Of a stretch of 26,374 bases of DNA, positions 1 to 9,015 are shown piece after piece. The DNA is from Porphyromonadaceae bacterium UBA4259 (GTDB lineage Bacteria > Bacteroidota > Bacteroidia > Bacteroidales > Muribaculaceae): NCBI GenBank assembly GCA_002396125.1, contig DGWL01000079.1:4828-31201 (forward strand), written 5' to 3'. The position numbers and the translations under genes were made by a program. Under the pieces are notes generated by a model that did no database searches, had not been told where the DNA came from, and was given only the letters and a program-made list of their open reading frames with translations. Within the stretch, counting starts at the first letter, position 1. Each line of letters starts with the position of its first letter.

Positions 1-426
1 GAGCCCACTCCCACCTTCAGCGCATGCTTCGGCCAAGCATTCCTTGAGTTGCACCCCACCAAGTATGCCGAGGAACTCGTTAAGCGCATGCAACAGAGTG
101 GCGCCAAGGCCTATCTCGTCAACACCGGCTGGAACGGCAGTGGCAAGCGCATCTCGATTCGCGACACTCGCGGCATCATCGACGCTATCCTCAACCACAG
201 CATCGACAATGCGCCCACCAAGATGATTCCTTATTTCAACTTCACCGTGCCCACCCAGCTCGAGGGCGTTGACCCCGCCATCCTCGACCCACGCGACACC
301 TATGCCGATGCCGCCACTTGGGAAGAGAAAGCTAAAGACCTGGCAAGCCGCTTCGTGAAGAACTTCCACAAGTATGAGAGCAACGAGGCCGGTAAGGCTC
401 TCGTAGCCGCCGGACCACAACTTTAA
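1..426 (+). CDS. pckA: ATP-dependent phosphoenolpyruvate carboxykinase, C-terminal part (5' end outside window)
   Basis: The frame is open from base 1 to a TAA at 424-426, giving the last 141 residues. The enzyme interconverts oxaloacetate plus ATP with phosphoenolpyruvate, CO2 and ADP in the cytoplasm; in gut Bacteroidales it usually runs as a CO2-fixing step toward succinate. The fragment opens with PTPTFSACFG and contains LVNTGWNGSGKRISIRDTR, which matches the C-terminal nucleotide-binding region of ATP-type PEPCK, where the Arg of KRIS and the Thr of DTR contact ATP. The family is about 535-540 residues, so roughly three quarters of the gene lies upstream. The reading frame is intact and a strong terminator follows about 80 bases later, so it is cut by the window edge rather than broken. 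Recognition is firm. Confidence 0.95.
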   Translation, partial: EPTPTFSACFGQAFLELHPTKYAEELVKRMQQSGAKAYLVNTGWNGSGKRISIRDTRGIIDAILNHSIDNAPTKMIPYFNFTVPTQLEGVDPAILDPRDTYADAATWEEKAKDLASRFVKNFHKYESNEAGKALVAAGPQL

Positions 427-504
427 CACAAAAGTTGCCGGTTCTCCTGAGTTACGCAGTGCATGACACGACTCTGATTCAGGAGCAATACTCTAACTGA
501 ATAA

Positions 505-552
505 AATCGCCGCAGCCCCACAGTTTGACGGGACTGCGGCGATTGCCGTTTT
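505..552 (+). terminator. Rho-independent terminator after pckA
   Basis: A perfect 11-bp inverted repeat AATCGCCGCAG (505-515) and CTGCGGCGATT (534-544) can add three G-C pairs inside the loop after one mismatch. It is followed by GCCG and then TTTT (549-552). It lies about 80 bases after the pckA stop and separates pckA from leuS. Confidence 0.85.
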
Positions 553-627
553 ATAAAAGAGAGTTGTCAGTTTCACGGTGTTTTAGATAAAAATGGAGCC
601 AAGAGCGGTTATTTCAATGATTTTGAT

Positions 628-635
628 TAACTTTG
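628..635 (+). promoter_or_regulatory. Bacteroidetes -7 box for leuS
   Basis: TAACTTTG matches the Bacteroidetes -7 consensus TAnnTTTG and lies 47 bases upstream of the leuS ATG, implying a short leader. No clear TTTG -33 element is found 19-21 bases upstream, so only the -7 element is supported. Confidence 0.55.
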
Positions 636-682
636 CAATTTGAACGTGAAAAATATAAAAACACAACATATAGAAAACAAAG

Positions 683-3454
683 ATGGATTATAACTTTAGA
701 GAAATCGAGAAAAAGTGGCAACAGTATTGGAAAGACCACAAGACCTATAAGGTTGAGGTTGACGAGAGCAAGCCCAAGTTCTATGTGCTTGACATGTTTC
801 CCTATCCCAGTGGCGCAGGCCTGCACGTGGGACATCCGCTGGGCTACATTGCCAGCGACATCTATGCGCGATACAAGCGCCAGTGCGGCTTCAACGTGCT
901 GCATCCCATGGGCTATGATGCCTATGGCCTTCCTGCCGAGCAATATGCCATCAAGACTGGCCAGCATCCCGAGATTACTACCAACCAAAACATAAAACGC
1001 TATCGCGAGCAACTCGACAACATTGGTTTCTGCTACGACTGGGACCGAGAGGTGCGCACATGCGAACCCGGCTACTACAAGTGGACACAATGGGCTTTCC
1101 TGCAGATGTTCAAGAGCTACTACAACACCGAGCTCGACAAGGCACGACCCATCGAGGAACTGGTGGCACATTTTGCTCATCATGGCAGCGAGGGTTGCAA
1201 CGCCCACACCAGCGCCAAGGAGGAGTTCACCGCCCAGCAGTGGAATGCCATGACTGCAGCCGAGCAAAGCAAAACCCTCATGAACTACCGCATCGCCTAC
1301 CTGGGCAACACTATGGTGAACTGGTGCCCCAAGCTTGGCACAGTGCTCGCCAACGATGAGGTGAGCGAGGGTCTCTCGATTCGCGGAGGTTATCCCGTGG
1401 AGCAAAAGGTGATGAGCCAGTGGTGCTTGCGAGTGAGCGCCTATGCCGGCCGCTTGCTGCGCGACCTCGACACCATCGAGTGGAGCGACTCCATCAAGGA
1501 AACCCAGAAGAACTGGATTGGCTACAGCGAGGGTGCCGAGATGCTGTTCCCCATTGTGGGCAGCGACGAGCAGTTGCTCATCTTCACCACTAGGGCCGAC
1601 ACCATCTTCGGCGTCACCTTCATGGTGCTGGCGCCCGAGAGCGACTATGTGGCACAGGTTGTGACCGCCGAGCAGCGCGCCGCCGTCGATGCCTATCTCG
1701 ACGAGGTGAAGCACAAGACCGAGCGCGAGCGCCTGATTGAGAAAAAGGTGAGCGGCGTGTTCAGCGGCAGCTATGCCCTTAACCCTGTTACCGGCAAGGA
1801 AATTCCCATCTACATCAGCGACTATGTGCTTGCAGGCTACGGCACCGGTGCCATCATGGCGGTGCCTGCCCACGACAGTCGCGACTACGCCTTCGCGCGC
1901 CACTTCGATCTCCCCATCATTCCACTGATTGAGGGAGCCGACGTGAGCCAGGAGAGCTTCGATGCCAAGGAAGGCATCATGACCAACTCCAGCAACGAGC
2001 GACTGCAGCTCAACGGCCTGCAAGTGAAGGATGCTATAGCCAAGACCAAGCAATACATTGAGGAGGCAGGCATTGGCAAGGTGAAGGTGAACTACCGCCT
2101 GCGCGACGCCATCTTCAGCCGTCAGCGCTACTGGGGCGAGCCTTTCCCCATCTACTACGACGAGGACGGACAGCCACAGCCTCTCGACGAGAGCGAGCTG
2201 CCACTGCAATTGCCCGAGGTCGACAAGTTCCTGCCCACCGAGACTGGTGAGCCGCCACTGGGACGCGCCCACAATTGGGTAGCGGCCAACGGACGACCTC
2301 TTGAGCTCAACACCATGCCCGGCTTTGCCGGCTCCAGCGCCTACTATTTGCGCTACATGGACCCGCACAACGACAATGCCCTCGTCGACAAGAAGGTTAA
2401 CGAATACTGGCGACAAGTCGACCTCTATGTGGGTGGCACCGAGCATGCCACCGGCCACTTGATTTACAGCCGCTTCTGGAACAAGTTCCTCTACGACTAC
2501 GGCTACGTGTGTGAGGCCGAGCCTTTCCGCAAACTCGTGAATCAAGGCATGATACAAGGTCGTTCCAACTTTGTTTACCGCATCAAGAACACCAATAAGT
2601 TTGTGTCCTACAACCTGCGCAACGACTACGACACCACTCAAATTCACGTTGACATCAATATCGTCAACGACGATGTGCTCGACATCGAGGCCTTCAAGGC
2701 TTGGAGCCCCGAGTATGCCGACGCCGAGTTTATCCTCGAGGACGGCAAGTACATCTGCGGCTGGGCAATCGAGAAGATGTCGAAGTCGATGTACAACGTT
2801 GTCAACCCCGACGACATCGTGGAACGCTATGGTGCCGACACCTTGCGCCTCAACGAGATGTTCCTGGGTCCCATCGAGGCCAGCAAGCCTTGGGACACCC
2901 ACGGCATCGACGGTGTGAGCCGCTTCCTCAAGCGCCTGTGGGGTCTCTTCTTCAAGGGCGACGACCTGCAACTTGTCGACGACAAGCCCAGTGCCGAGGC
3001 CCTCAAGTCAATTCACAAGCTCATCAAGAAGGTTACGCAAGACATTGAGCAGTTCTCCTACAACACCAGTGTGGCAGCGTTCATGATTTGCGTCAACGAG
3101 CTCAGTGGCATGAAATGCAAGAGCAAGAGCGTGTATCGCGACCTGGTGGTGCTGCTCGCTCCTTTCGCTCCCCACATTGCCGAGGAACTGTGGCACGTGC
3201 TCGGCGAGCAGGGAACCGTGTGCGACGCACAGTGGCCTAAGTGGAACGAGGATTATCTCAAGGAAAGCGTGGTGAAATACACAGTGCTCTTCAACGGCAA
3301 GCCCCGCTTCAACATCGAGGTACCTGCCGGCACAGCCCAAGACGAGGTGCAGCGCATTGCCCTCGGCCATGAGGGAGCCGCCAAGTGGCTTGATGGCAAG
3401 CAGCCCAAGAAGGTTATTGTCGTTCCCAACAAGATTGTGAACGTTGTGGTATAA
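683..3454 (+). CDS. leuS: Leucyl-tRNA synthetase
   Basis: Cytoplasmic class Ia aminoacyl-tRNA synthetase that charges tRNA-Leu. The 923-residue product has the HIGH signature as HVGH (residues 48-51) after YPSGAGL and a canonical KMSKS at 698-702. A CP1 editing domain lies between them, with its Thr-rich TTRADTIFG near residue 302 and GAIMAVPAHDSRD near 390-402, where the conserved Asp positions the mischarged amino group. It is longer than the roughly 860 residues of the E. coli enzyme. Much of the extra length lies between GRSNFVYR and KMSKS, in an insert rich in Asp and Asn, probably the leucine-specific/zinc-domain region as expanded in Bacteroidetes. The ATG at 683 has no Shine-Dalgarno sequence but sits just downstream of a -7 box. 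A very long open frame on the opposite strand is a codon-bias shadow. Confidence 0.97.
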   Translation: MDYNFREIEKKWQQYWKDHKTYKVEVDESKPKFYVLDMFPYPSGAGLHVGHPLGYIASDIYARYKRQCGFNVLHPMGYDAYGLPAEQYAIKTGQHPEITTNQNIKRYREQLDNIGFCYDWDREVRTCEPGYYKWTQWAFLQMFKSYYNTELDKARPIEELVAHFAHHGSEGCNAHTSAKEEFTAQQWNAMTAAEQSKTLMNYRIAYLGNTMVNWCPKLGTVLANDEVSEGLSIRGGYPVEQKVMSQWCLRVSAYAGRLLRDLDTIEWSDSIKETQKNWIGYSEGAEMLFPIVGSDEQLLIFTTRADTIFGVTFMVLAPESDYVAQVVTAEQRAAVDAYLDEVKHKTERERLIEKKVSGVFSGSYALNPVTGKEIPIYISDYVLAGYGTGAIMAVPAHDSRDYAFARHFDLPIIPLIEGADVSQESFDAKEGIMTNSSNERLQLNGLQVKDAIAKTKQYIEEAGIGKVKVNYRLRDAIFSRQRYWGEPFPIYYDEDGQPQPLDESELPLQLPEVDKFLPTETGEPPLGRAHNWVAANGRPLELNTMPGFAGSSAYYLRYMDPHNDNALVDKKVNEYWRQVDLYVGGTEHATGHLIYSRFWNKFLYDYGYVCEAEPFRKLVNQGMIQGRSNFVYRIKNTNKFVSYNLRNDYDTTQIHVDINIVNDDVLDIEAFKAWSPEYADAEFILEDGKYICGWAIEKMSKSMYNVVNPDDIVERYGADTLRLNEMFLGPIEASKPWDTHGIDGVSRFLKRLWGLFFKGDDLQLVDDKPSAEALKSIHKLIKKVTQDIEQFSYNTSVAAFMICVNELSGMKCKSKSVYRDLVVLLAPFAPHIAEELWHVLGEQGTVCDAQWPKWNEDYLKESVVKYTVLFNGKPRFNIEVPAGTAQDEVQRIALGHEGAAKWLDGKQPKKVIVVPNKIVNVVV

Positions 3455-3582
3455 GAGTTGTCGGTTGTCACACACACTGTCGTTTCACTCCACAATGAGT
3501 TTAGCACATTTTCAAGTCTACGATTTGTGTTAGCTTGTCGGCTATCGGCGATGTGACATCGGGCAATATAATATTTACACTT

Positions 3583-4164
3583 ATGAAAGATTTAGTTTTT
3601 GCAACTAATAATGAGCACAAGCTCAGTGAGTTGAGACAGATAATGGCAGGGCGATACAATGTGTTGAGCCTTGCCGACATCGGTTGCCACGACGACATCC
3701 CCGAGACCGCGGCAACCCTCGAGGGCAACGCCATGATTAAGGCGCAATGGGTGAAGGAGCGCTACGGCTATGACTGCTTTAGCGACGATACCGGCCTTGA
3801 AATCGATGCCCTGGGAGGAGAGCCAGGAGTGCACTCGGCAAGATATGGCGGTGTGGCGCACGACAGCGAGCGCAACATCGACAAGGTGCTGCTTCTGCTC
3901 GACGGGGTGCCCATGGAGCGACGCACAGCGCGCTTCCGCACCGCTATCGTGCTGATAATGGATGGCGAGGTACACAACTTCGAGGGCAAGGTTGAGGGTC
4001 ACATCCTCACCGAGCGCCATGGCAGCGGCGGTTTTGGCTACGACCCCATCTTCAAGCCCGTTGAAGCCGATTGCGCCTTTGGCGAGATGACAGCTCAAGA
4101 GAAGAACCGCATCAGCCATCGCGGCCGTGCCGTGGCAGCACTTGTGGAGTTTCTCAGTAAGTAG
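3583..4164 (+). CDS. rdgB: dITP/XTP pyrophosphatase (RdgB/HAM1 family)
   Basis: Housecleaning enzyme that hydrolyses dITP, ITP and XTP to monophosphates and pyrophosphate, keeping deaminated purines out of DNA and RNA. The 193-residue product (family size about 190-200) begins MKDLVFATNNEHK, whose TNNEHK forms the nucleotide-binding loop. It carries FSDDTGLEIDALGGEPG with the catalytic Asp pair at 68-69, then GSGGFGYDPIF and KNRISHRG near the C-terminus, all hallmark motifs. An upstream in-frame ATG at 3535 would add 16 residues before the conserved start, so I chose 3583. It follows leuS by 128 bases with no clear terminator between them, so co-transcription is possible. Confidence 0.93.
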   Translation: MKDLVFATNNEHKLSELRQIMAGRYNVLSLADIGCHDDIPETAATLEGNAMIKAQWVKERYGYDCFSDDTGLEIDALGGEPGVHSARYGGVAHDSERNIDKVLLLLDGVPMERRTARFRTAIVLIMDGEVHNFEGKVEGHILTERHGSGGFGYDPIFKPVEADCAFGEMTAQEKNRISHRGRAVAALVEFLSK

Positions 4165-4232
4165 TCAAGTGGCATTAAATCAGTGAAACTGTTAACCATA
4201 TTATAGTAACTTTTTAAAAACATTGAATGCTT

Positions 4233-5294
4233 ATGAAAAAAATTACTCTAACTCTGTTTGCATGCTTGCTAGCTGTTGCTGCCTATGCGGCCGGCGACGT
4301 GACAAGCAAGATTGAAATGCTCAAGGCTAACTCTCAGGCCACCGTTAAGGCCGAGGGAGAAACTCCCACCACTCCCCCCGAGGGCATTGAGGGCATGATT
4401 TACACCTTACACGGACTCGACACCTACGTCGACCGCTACAAGGACAGCGAGGTGCTCATCATCAAGGATGGCGACGACGTTTACATCAAGGGATTGAGCA
4501 TCGACTACATGCCCGACGGATGGGTTAAAGGCACTCTTGCCAACAATGTGCTCACCATTCCGGCACAGTATATGGGAATTTTCAGTTTCTGGGGCGATGA
4601 CTACAACCTCTACTTCGATGGTGCTGAGTTTACCTACGACCCCGAGGCCGATACCTACACCAGTGGTGCCGAGGCAGGCTACACCACAAGCGCCGAGGAA
4701 ACCGTGCTCGACGAGTATGTTGATGTTACCATCGCTCCCGTCGAGGTTGTTGCCGCAACTCCAGCCAACCCCGAGATTACTGCATTTGAGCGCGACAACT
4801 ATGGGTTCTACACCAAGTTGAACATACCCCTGAAGGATGTGGAAGGTAACGACTTGCTGGCTTCGTTCATGTACTACCAGATGTACGTTGACATTGACGG
4901 CGAAGTTACCCCCTATGTCCTCACCGAGGATAACTACGTGTTCCTGGGTGTGGAAAGCATGAGCGAGGTACCCTATAATTTCACCGACAGCTACGACGTT
5001 GACGTGGCCGGCAAGCAGGTTTACCTCTATGGCGATAACATGCGCCAGTGGGATCGCTTTGGCGTGCAAAGCATCTACCTGGGCGGTAACGAGCGCAACG
5101 TGAGCGACATCGTGTGGCTCGACGTGGCACCCATAGTGGGCATCAACGCTATTACTACCGGTGCTCAGGTTGAGAGCGTTAACTACTACGACTTGATGGG
5201 TCGACCTGTAACCGCAACCACCGGCGGCATCGTTATCAAGCAGGAGCACATGAGCGACGGCTCAGTCAAGACCTCAAAGGTGCTCAACAAGTGA
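4233..5294 (+). CDS. Secreted protein with repeat-like beta domain and T9SS-style C-terminal tail
   Basis: Not a named gene. The 353-residue product starts with a clear Sec signal peptide (MKKITLTLFACLLAVAAYA, cleavage near 19-20). Residues 83-115 contain VYIKGL, WVKGT and QYMG, a pattern I associate with secreted proteins of Prevotella and related Bacteroidales. The middle is rich in Asp, Tyr and Val, with no Cys beyond the signal peptide. The last 36 residues begin YYDLMGRPV and end DGSVKTSKVLNK, like the type A sorting tails of type IX secretion cargo (YDLxGR, a Gly-Ile/Val-x-Ile strand, a basic end). This suggests export to the cell surface. An ATG six bases upstream (4227) is possible, but MKK at 4233 fits a signal peptide better. 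It ends just before a strong terminator. The function is unknown. Confidence 0.8.
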   Translation: MKKITLTLFACLLAVAAYAAGDVTSKIEMLKANSQATVKAEGETPTTPPEGIEGMIYTLHGLDTYVDRYKDSEVLIIKDGDDVYIKGLSIDYMPDGWVKGTLANNVLTIPAQYMGIFSFWGDDYNLYFDGAEFTYDPEADTYTSGAEAGYTTSAEETVLDEYVDVTIAPVEVVAATPANPEITAFERDNYGFYTKLNIPLKDVEGNDLLASFMYYQMYVDIDGEVTPYVLTEDNYVFLGVESMSEVPYNFTDSYDVDVAGKQVYLYGDNMRQWDRFGVQSIYLGGNERNVSDIVWLDVAPIVGINAITTGAQVESVNYYDLMGRPVTATTGGIVIKQEHMSDGSVKTSKVLNK

Positions 5295-5314
5295 CACAAA
5301 ACAGTTATAACATG

Positions 5315-5345
5315 ACGAGGAGGCGCTAATGCCTCCTCGTTTCAT
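5315..5345 (+). terminator. Rho-independent terminator after the secreted protein gene
   Basis: A perfect 10-bp stem ACGAGGAGGC (5315-5324) and GCCTCCTCGT (5331-5340) with a six-base loop, followed by TTTCATT. It lies about 20 bases past the stop of the upstream gene and 13 bases before the next start. Confidence 0.85.
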
Positions 5346-5357
5346 TGCAAGCTTAAA

Positions 5358-6092
5358 ATGAAAAAAGCAATCGTGATTGGTGCATCGTCGGGACTTGGGC
5401 GAGAAGTTGCACGGCTGCTACTCGACCGGGGATGGAAACTGGGAGTGGCCGCACGGCGCCTTGAACCGCTCGAGGAGTTGCGACAGCTGGCTCCCGAGAG
5501 AATTGAGGTGCAGAGCATCGACGTCACCGCCCACAACGCTCCCCAGGCGTTGCAAGAGCTGATAGCCCGTGTGGGTGGCATCGACTTGTTGTTCTACGCT
5601 AGTGGTGTGGGCAGCCAGAACATGACACTCGAGCCATCCATTGAATTGAACACTATGGAGGTTAACGCGCTGGGATTCACGCGCATCATTGGCGAGACCT
5701 ATCGCTACATGGCCAGTCACGGTGGCGGACACATCGCAGCCATCAGCAGCATTGCCGCAACCAAGGGACTGGGACCTGCACCTGCCTACAGCGCCACCAA
5801 AGCCTTGCAAGGCACCTACTTGCAAGCACTCGAGCAGCAGTCACGCATGCGTGGACTTAACATCACTTTCACCGACCTGCGCCCCGGTTTTGTGGCAACA
5901 CCGTTGCTAGGCGACAACCCGGGCTATCCCATGTTGCTCGATGCCAAGCGTGTGGCACGCGAGATGGTGAATGCCGTCAACCGCCACAAGCACTTGCACG
6001 TCATCGACTGGCGCTGGCGAGTGGTAACCGCCATGTGGCGCCGAGTGCCACGCTGGCTATGGCGCCGTTTCACTTTCTTGAAAACTAAGTAA
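5358..6092 (+). CDS. Short-chain dehydrogenase/reductase
   Basis: A 244-residue classical SDR with a Rossmann fold that uses NAD(P)H; the substrate cannot be read from sequence. The cofactor loop is GASSGLG at residues 8-14. YASG at 80-83 stands where NNAG is usual. The catalytic triad appears as Ser131, Tyr144 and Lys148 in the pattern S-x12-Y-x3-K. RPGFVATPL after the active site is also typical. The last 35 residues are rich in Arg and Trp (for example WRRVPRWLWRRF) and could be a membrane-associating amphipathic tail. The gene starts soon after a terminator and is followed after 39 bases by the LtaS-like gene, so the two may be co-transcribed, hinting at a lipid or envelope role. That link is inference. 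Confidence 0.88.
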   Translation: MKKAIVIGASSGLGREVARLLLDRGWKLGVAARRLEPLEELRQLAPERIEVQSIDVTAHNAPQALQELIARVGGIDLLFYASGVGSQNMTLEPSIELNTMEVNALGFTRIIGETYRYMASHGGGHIAAISSIAATKGLGPAPAYSATKALQGTYLQALEQQSRMRGLNITFTDLRPGFVATPLLGDNPGYPMLLDAKRVAREMVNAVNRHKHLHVIDWRWRVVTAMWRRVPRWLWRRFTFLKTK

Positions 6093-6131
6093 AAAAATAC
6101 TAACCCACTACTCCCCTATTCCAATTAAAAA

Positions 6132-8096
6132 TTGAAAAATAAACTGCTCACTTCTCCTTTTGGCCCACTGATGGCTGTGGTTATTAACCTTTTCATAGCC
6201 TATGCGGTCTATTTTGTGGCCCGAGTTGCTTATCTGCTCGAGAACTATAGCGTGTTCATGCAAGGTCTTGACAGCCATGATTTAATCGCCGTTTTCAAGG
6301 GCGGATTCATGTTTGACTCATCGGCGATTATGTACTCGCTAGTGCTCTACATCGTGATGATGCTGTTACCGCTGCACTACAAGGAGAATCGCACGTGGCA
6401 GCTGGTGTGCAAGTGGATTTTTGTTGTGATTAACACCATTGCTCTGGCAATGAATCTCATGGATGCCGTCTACTTTCAGTACACCAGTCGGCGCACCACC
6501 AGCACGGTGTTCAGTGAGTTCAGTCATGAGGGTAATTTGGCGGGAATCTTCGGCACCGAGATTGTGAGTCACTGGTATTTTGTGATTCTGGCTGCGGTGA
6601 TAGTGTGGGCAATGTGGAAACTCTATGTAATGCCGCGTCTCGAGGCACGCAACTGCCGCTCATGGCGCTACTACGCCGCCATGACGGTGAGCCTGGTGGC
6701 CATGGTTCCAGCCATCATTGGTGGCATGCGAGGCGGCCTGGCACATGCTGTGCGTCCCATCACAGTGAGCAATGCCAACCAGTATGTCGACCGTCCCACC
6801 GATGCGGCACTGGTGCTCAACACACCGTTCTCCATCCTGCGCACACTGGGAAAAAATGTGTATAGCGACCCACACTACTTCAACGACCCCGCTCGGCTCG
6901 ATGCTGTCTACACACCTGTTCACCAACCCGACAGCACAGCCCGTTTCAATGCCAAAAACGTGGTGGTTATTATCATTGAAAGCTTTGGTAAAGAATATAT
7001 TGGCGCATTCAATCGCAATCTCGACGGCGGAAAGTACAAGGGCTACACACCGTTTACCGACTCACTCGTGACCAAGTCGATGACATTTGAATACAGCTAT
7101 GCCAACGGCCGCAAGAGCATCGATGCCATGCCCAGCGTGCTCTCGGGTATTCCCATGATGATTGAGCCGTTTTTCCTCACTCCGGCATCGATGAACGACT
7201 TGAGCGGACTGGCGCGGCAACTCGACAGCAAGGGCTACACCACAGCCTTTTTCCACGGCGCACAAAACGGCTCTATGGGCTTCGAAGCCTTTGCACGAGC
7301 CACTGGCTACAGCCACTATCTGGGCCGCACAGAGTATGATGCCGACCCCAATTTTGATGGCGACGACGACTTCGACGGCACATGGGCAATTTGGGACGAC
7401 CCGTTCCTTCAATTCATGCTAAGCAAGATTAACGGTTACCGGCAACCTTTCATGACCACAGTGTTCACCGCCTCGAGTCATCACCCGTTCAAAGTGCCTG
7501 ACGACCTTGAAGACCAATATCCCGAGGAAGGCACGCAACCCATCCACAAGTGCATCCGCTACACCGACGCGGCACTGCGGCATTTCTTCGACGAAGCGTC
7601 GCGGCAACCATGGTTCAACAACACTCTCTTTGTCATTGTGGCCGATCACACCAACCAAACCACCCACCCCGTCTACAAGACCGACTTGGGCCTCTATAGC
7701 ATTCCCATCATTTTCTTCACCCCCGACGGCTCTCTCGAGCCTGCCCGCCGCACCGATGTGGTGATGCAGCAAGCCAGTATTATGCCCACCATCATGGGAG
7801 TGCTGGGATATGACAAGCCCTATCTCGCCTTCGGCTGCGACGTAATGAACACCAATCCGGCCGACACCTGGGCCTTCAACTACAACAACGGCATCTATCA
7901 GTTTATCAAGGGCGACCTCATGATGCAGCACGACGGTAGCGCTGTGAAGGCTATGTATCGCTTCAAGACCGACCCCATGCTGCTCCACAACCTCAAGGAC
8001 AAGTTACCCGAGCAGCCTGCCATGGAACAACAACTCAAAGCCATAATCCAGCAATACATCAACCGCATGAACTCCAACAGCCTCACGGTGAAATAG
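6132..8096 (+). CDS. LTA synthase-like membrane sulfatase-fold phosphotransferase (TTG start)
   Basis: A 654-residue inner-membrane enzyme of the alkaline-phosphatase/sulfatase superfamily, LtaS/MdoB/Ept-like. About five N-terminal membrane segments (residues about 10-220) precede a periplasmic catalytic domain starting at VVVIIIESFG, with metal-ligand Glu283. The nucleophile position falls in NGRKSID as Ser329, where LtaS enzymes use Thr. His450-His451 of SSHHPF and Asp505-His506 of VADHTN complete the usual metal and substrate ligands. The likely role is transfer of phosphoglycerol or phosphoethanolamine to an envelope glycan or lipid; the acceptor is unknown. The start is TTG at 6132: an in-frame stop lies at 6126-6128, and the next ATG (6171) would remove the first 13 residues and part of the first membrane segment. 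It converges with the VanW gene. Confidence 0.88.
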   Translation: MKNKLLTSPFGPLMAVVINLFIAYAVYFVARVAYLLENYSVFMQGLDSHDLIAVFKGGFMFDSSAIMYSLVLYIVMMLLPLHYKENRTWQLVCKWIFVVINTIALAMNLMDAVYFQYTSRRTTSTVFSEFSHEGNLAGIFGTEIVSHWYFVILAAVIVWAMWKLYVMPRLEARNCRSWRYYAAMTVSLVAMVPAIIGGMRGGLAHAVRPITVSNANQYVDRPTDAALVLNTPFSILRTLGKNVYSDPHYFNDPARLDAVYTPVHQPDSTARFNAKNVVVIIIESFGKEYIGAFNRNLDGGKYKGYTPFTDSLVTKSMTFEYSYANGRKSIDAMPSVLSGIPMMIEPFFLTPASMNDLSGLARQLDSKGYTTAFFHGAQNGSMGFEAFARATGYSHYLGRTEYDADPNFDGDDDFDGTWAIWDDPFLQFMLSKINGYRQPFMTTVFTASSHHPFKVPDDLEDQYPEEGTQPIHKCIRYTDAALRHFFDEASRQPWFNNTLFVIVADHTNQTTHPVYKTDLGLYSIPIIFFTPDGSLEPARRTDVVMQQASIMPTIMGVLGYDKPYLAFGCDVMNTNPADTWAFNYNNGIYQFIKGDLMMQHDGSAVKAMYRFKTDPMLLHNLKDKLPEQPAMEQQLKAIIQQYINRMNSNSLTVK

Positions 8097-8112
8097 GTAA
8101 TAAATCAAAGCT

Positions 8113-8131
8113 TATAAACTTGAGGTTTATA
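8113..8131. terminator. Weak AT-rich hairpin between convergent genes
   Basis: TATAAAC (8113-8119) pairs perfectly with GTTTATA (8125-8131) across a five-base loop, in the 85-base gap between two convergent genes. The stem is AT-rich and no long T-run follows on either strand, so a bidirectional terminator role is only tentative. Confidence 0.3.
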
Positions 8132-8181
8132 GGTTAAATATTAGTGAACAAGTTATATATACTTGCGAAACTTTTTAAAAG

Positions 8182-9015
8182 CTACTTGATTTGTTCCCTA
8201 GGTATTAGATTGTAGTCAAACATCACTTCGCTGTGGTTGTTCCACTGCAGGTGGCGGGAGAGGAGCTTGCCGGTGGCGCGGTCGCGGGTCTCGCGGTAAA
8301 TCTTTGAGATGCGATAATATTTCCCGTTATCTTCTTGATGAAAATGGTGATTTTCCTCGCTTAGACAATAGGTGAACGGAAATTCCATGGTGGTGCGTAA
8401 CTCGGTCTTGAGTTCATCGCCATCACACCACGCCAGCAGCTGCACGGGCTGCGAAGTGTCGTTACGAAACCGATAGTCAATGAAATTGTAGTTGACCGAG
8501 GTTCCGGCACTGTAGGGCACTCGTTTGCCATCAGCATCGGGCGCAAGAGCATCGCTGTGGTGGTGAAGCTCGGTGATGGTGAGTGGGCTGTGCATCACCA
8601 GCAGGTTAATAGTGTTGGCAAGATTGCACAAGCCACCGCCCACGCCTGCCACCAACACACCTTTTTTAATCACCCTGCCCTCGCTGAAGCCATTCTTGGC
8701 CGACGTTTTACCCACGCATTTCCAAAACGAGAAACTCTCGCCCGGCTTGATAATGAGTCCATGAATCTTGCTGCATGCCAGCTTTATGTTCTTCACCTTG
8801 TTGAGCTGCAGTTGCATCTCGATGCCAGGACCTCGCTTTATCATGTTGTTGCTCTCGCTCCACACCACCACAGGCAATGGTTCCTGTTGCCTGGTGATGG
8901 CAAAGCGCTCGCGGCTCAGGCAGTTCTTGATGTGACGCGTGATAATTTGTTTTTGCAAGGCTATGGCATAGGTTGCCGGACTCATTTCACAAAAGAGTTT
9001 ACGTTTTTTTTCCAT
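8182..9015 (-). CDS. VanW family protein
   Basis: A 277-residue VanW-family protein. The family is named from an accessory gene of vancomycin-resistance clusters, but its function is not established and chromosomal copies in Bacteroidales do not indicate resistance. Hallmarks are LACSKIHGLIIKPGESFSFW, a Gly-rich core VAGVGGGLCNLANTIN, HSPLTITELHHHS and the closing half with NYNFIDYRF. There is no signal peptide or membrane segment. The start is the ATG at 9013-9015 (MEKKRKLFCEMSP), where family members begin; a longer in-frame extension to 9150 would run far into the HAD gene. With this start the gene overlaps the end of the HAD gene by 17 bases, implying translational coupling within a three-gene - strand operon. 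Confidence 0.88.
   Translation of the reverse strand: MEKKRKLFCEMSPATYAIALQKQIITRHIKNCLSRERFAITRQQEPLPVVVWSESNNMIKRGPGIEMQLQLNKVKNIKLACSKIHGLIIKPGESFSFWKCVGKTSAKNGFSEGRVIKKGVLVAGVGGGLCNLANTINLLVMHSPLTITELHHHSDALAPDADGKRVPYSAGTSVNYNFIDYRFRNDTSQPVQLLAWCDGDELKTELRTTMEFPFTYCLSEENHHFHQEDNGKYYRISKIYRETRDRATGKLLSRHLQWNNHSEVMFDYNLIPREQIK

Noticed and set aside
614..2971. A 785-codon open frame on the - strand
   Set aside because: It lies antisense to leuS, has no recognisable domain, and its Val/Ala/Leu/His-rich composition is what the reverse of GC-biased codons gives. It is a shadow of leuS.
8182..9015. VanW protein as evidence of vancomycin resistance
   Set aside because: VanW-family genes are common outside resistance clusters, and no vanHAX, vanRS or vanYZ genes are present.
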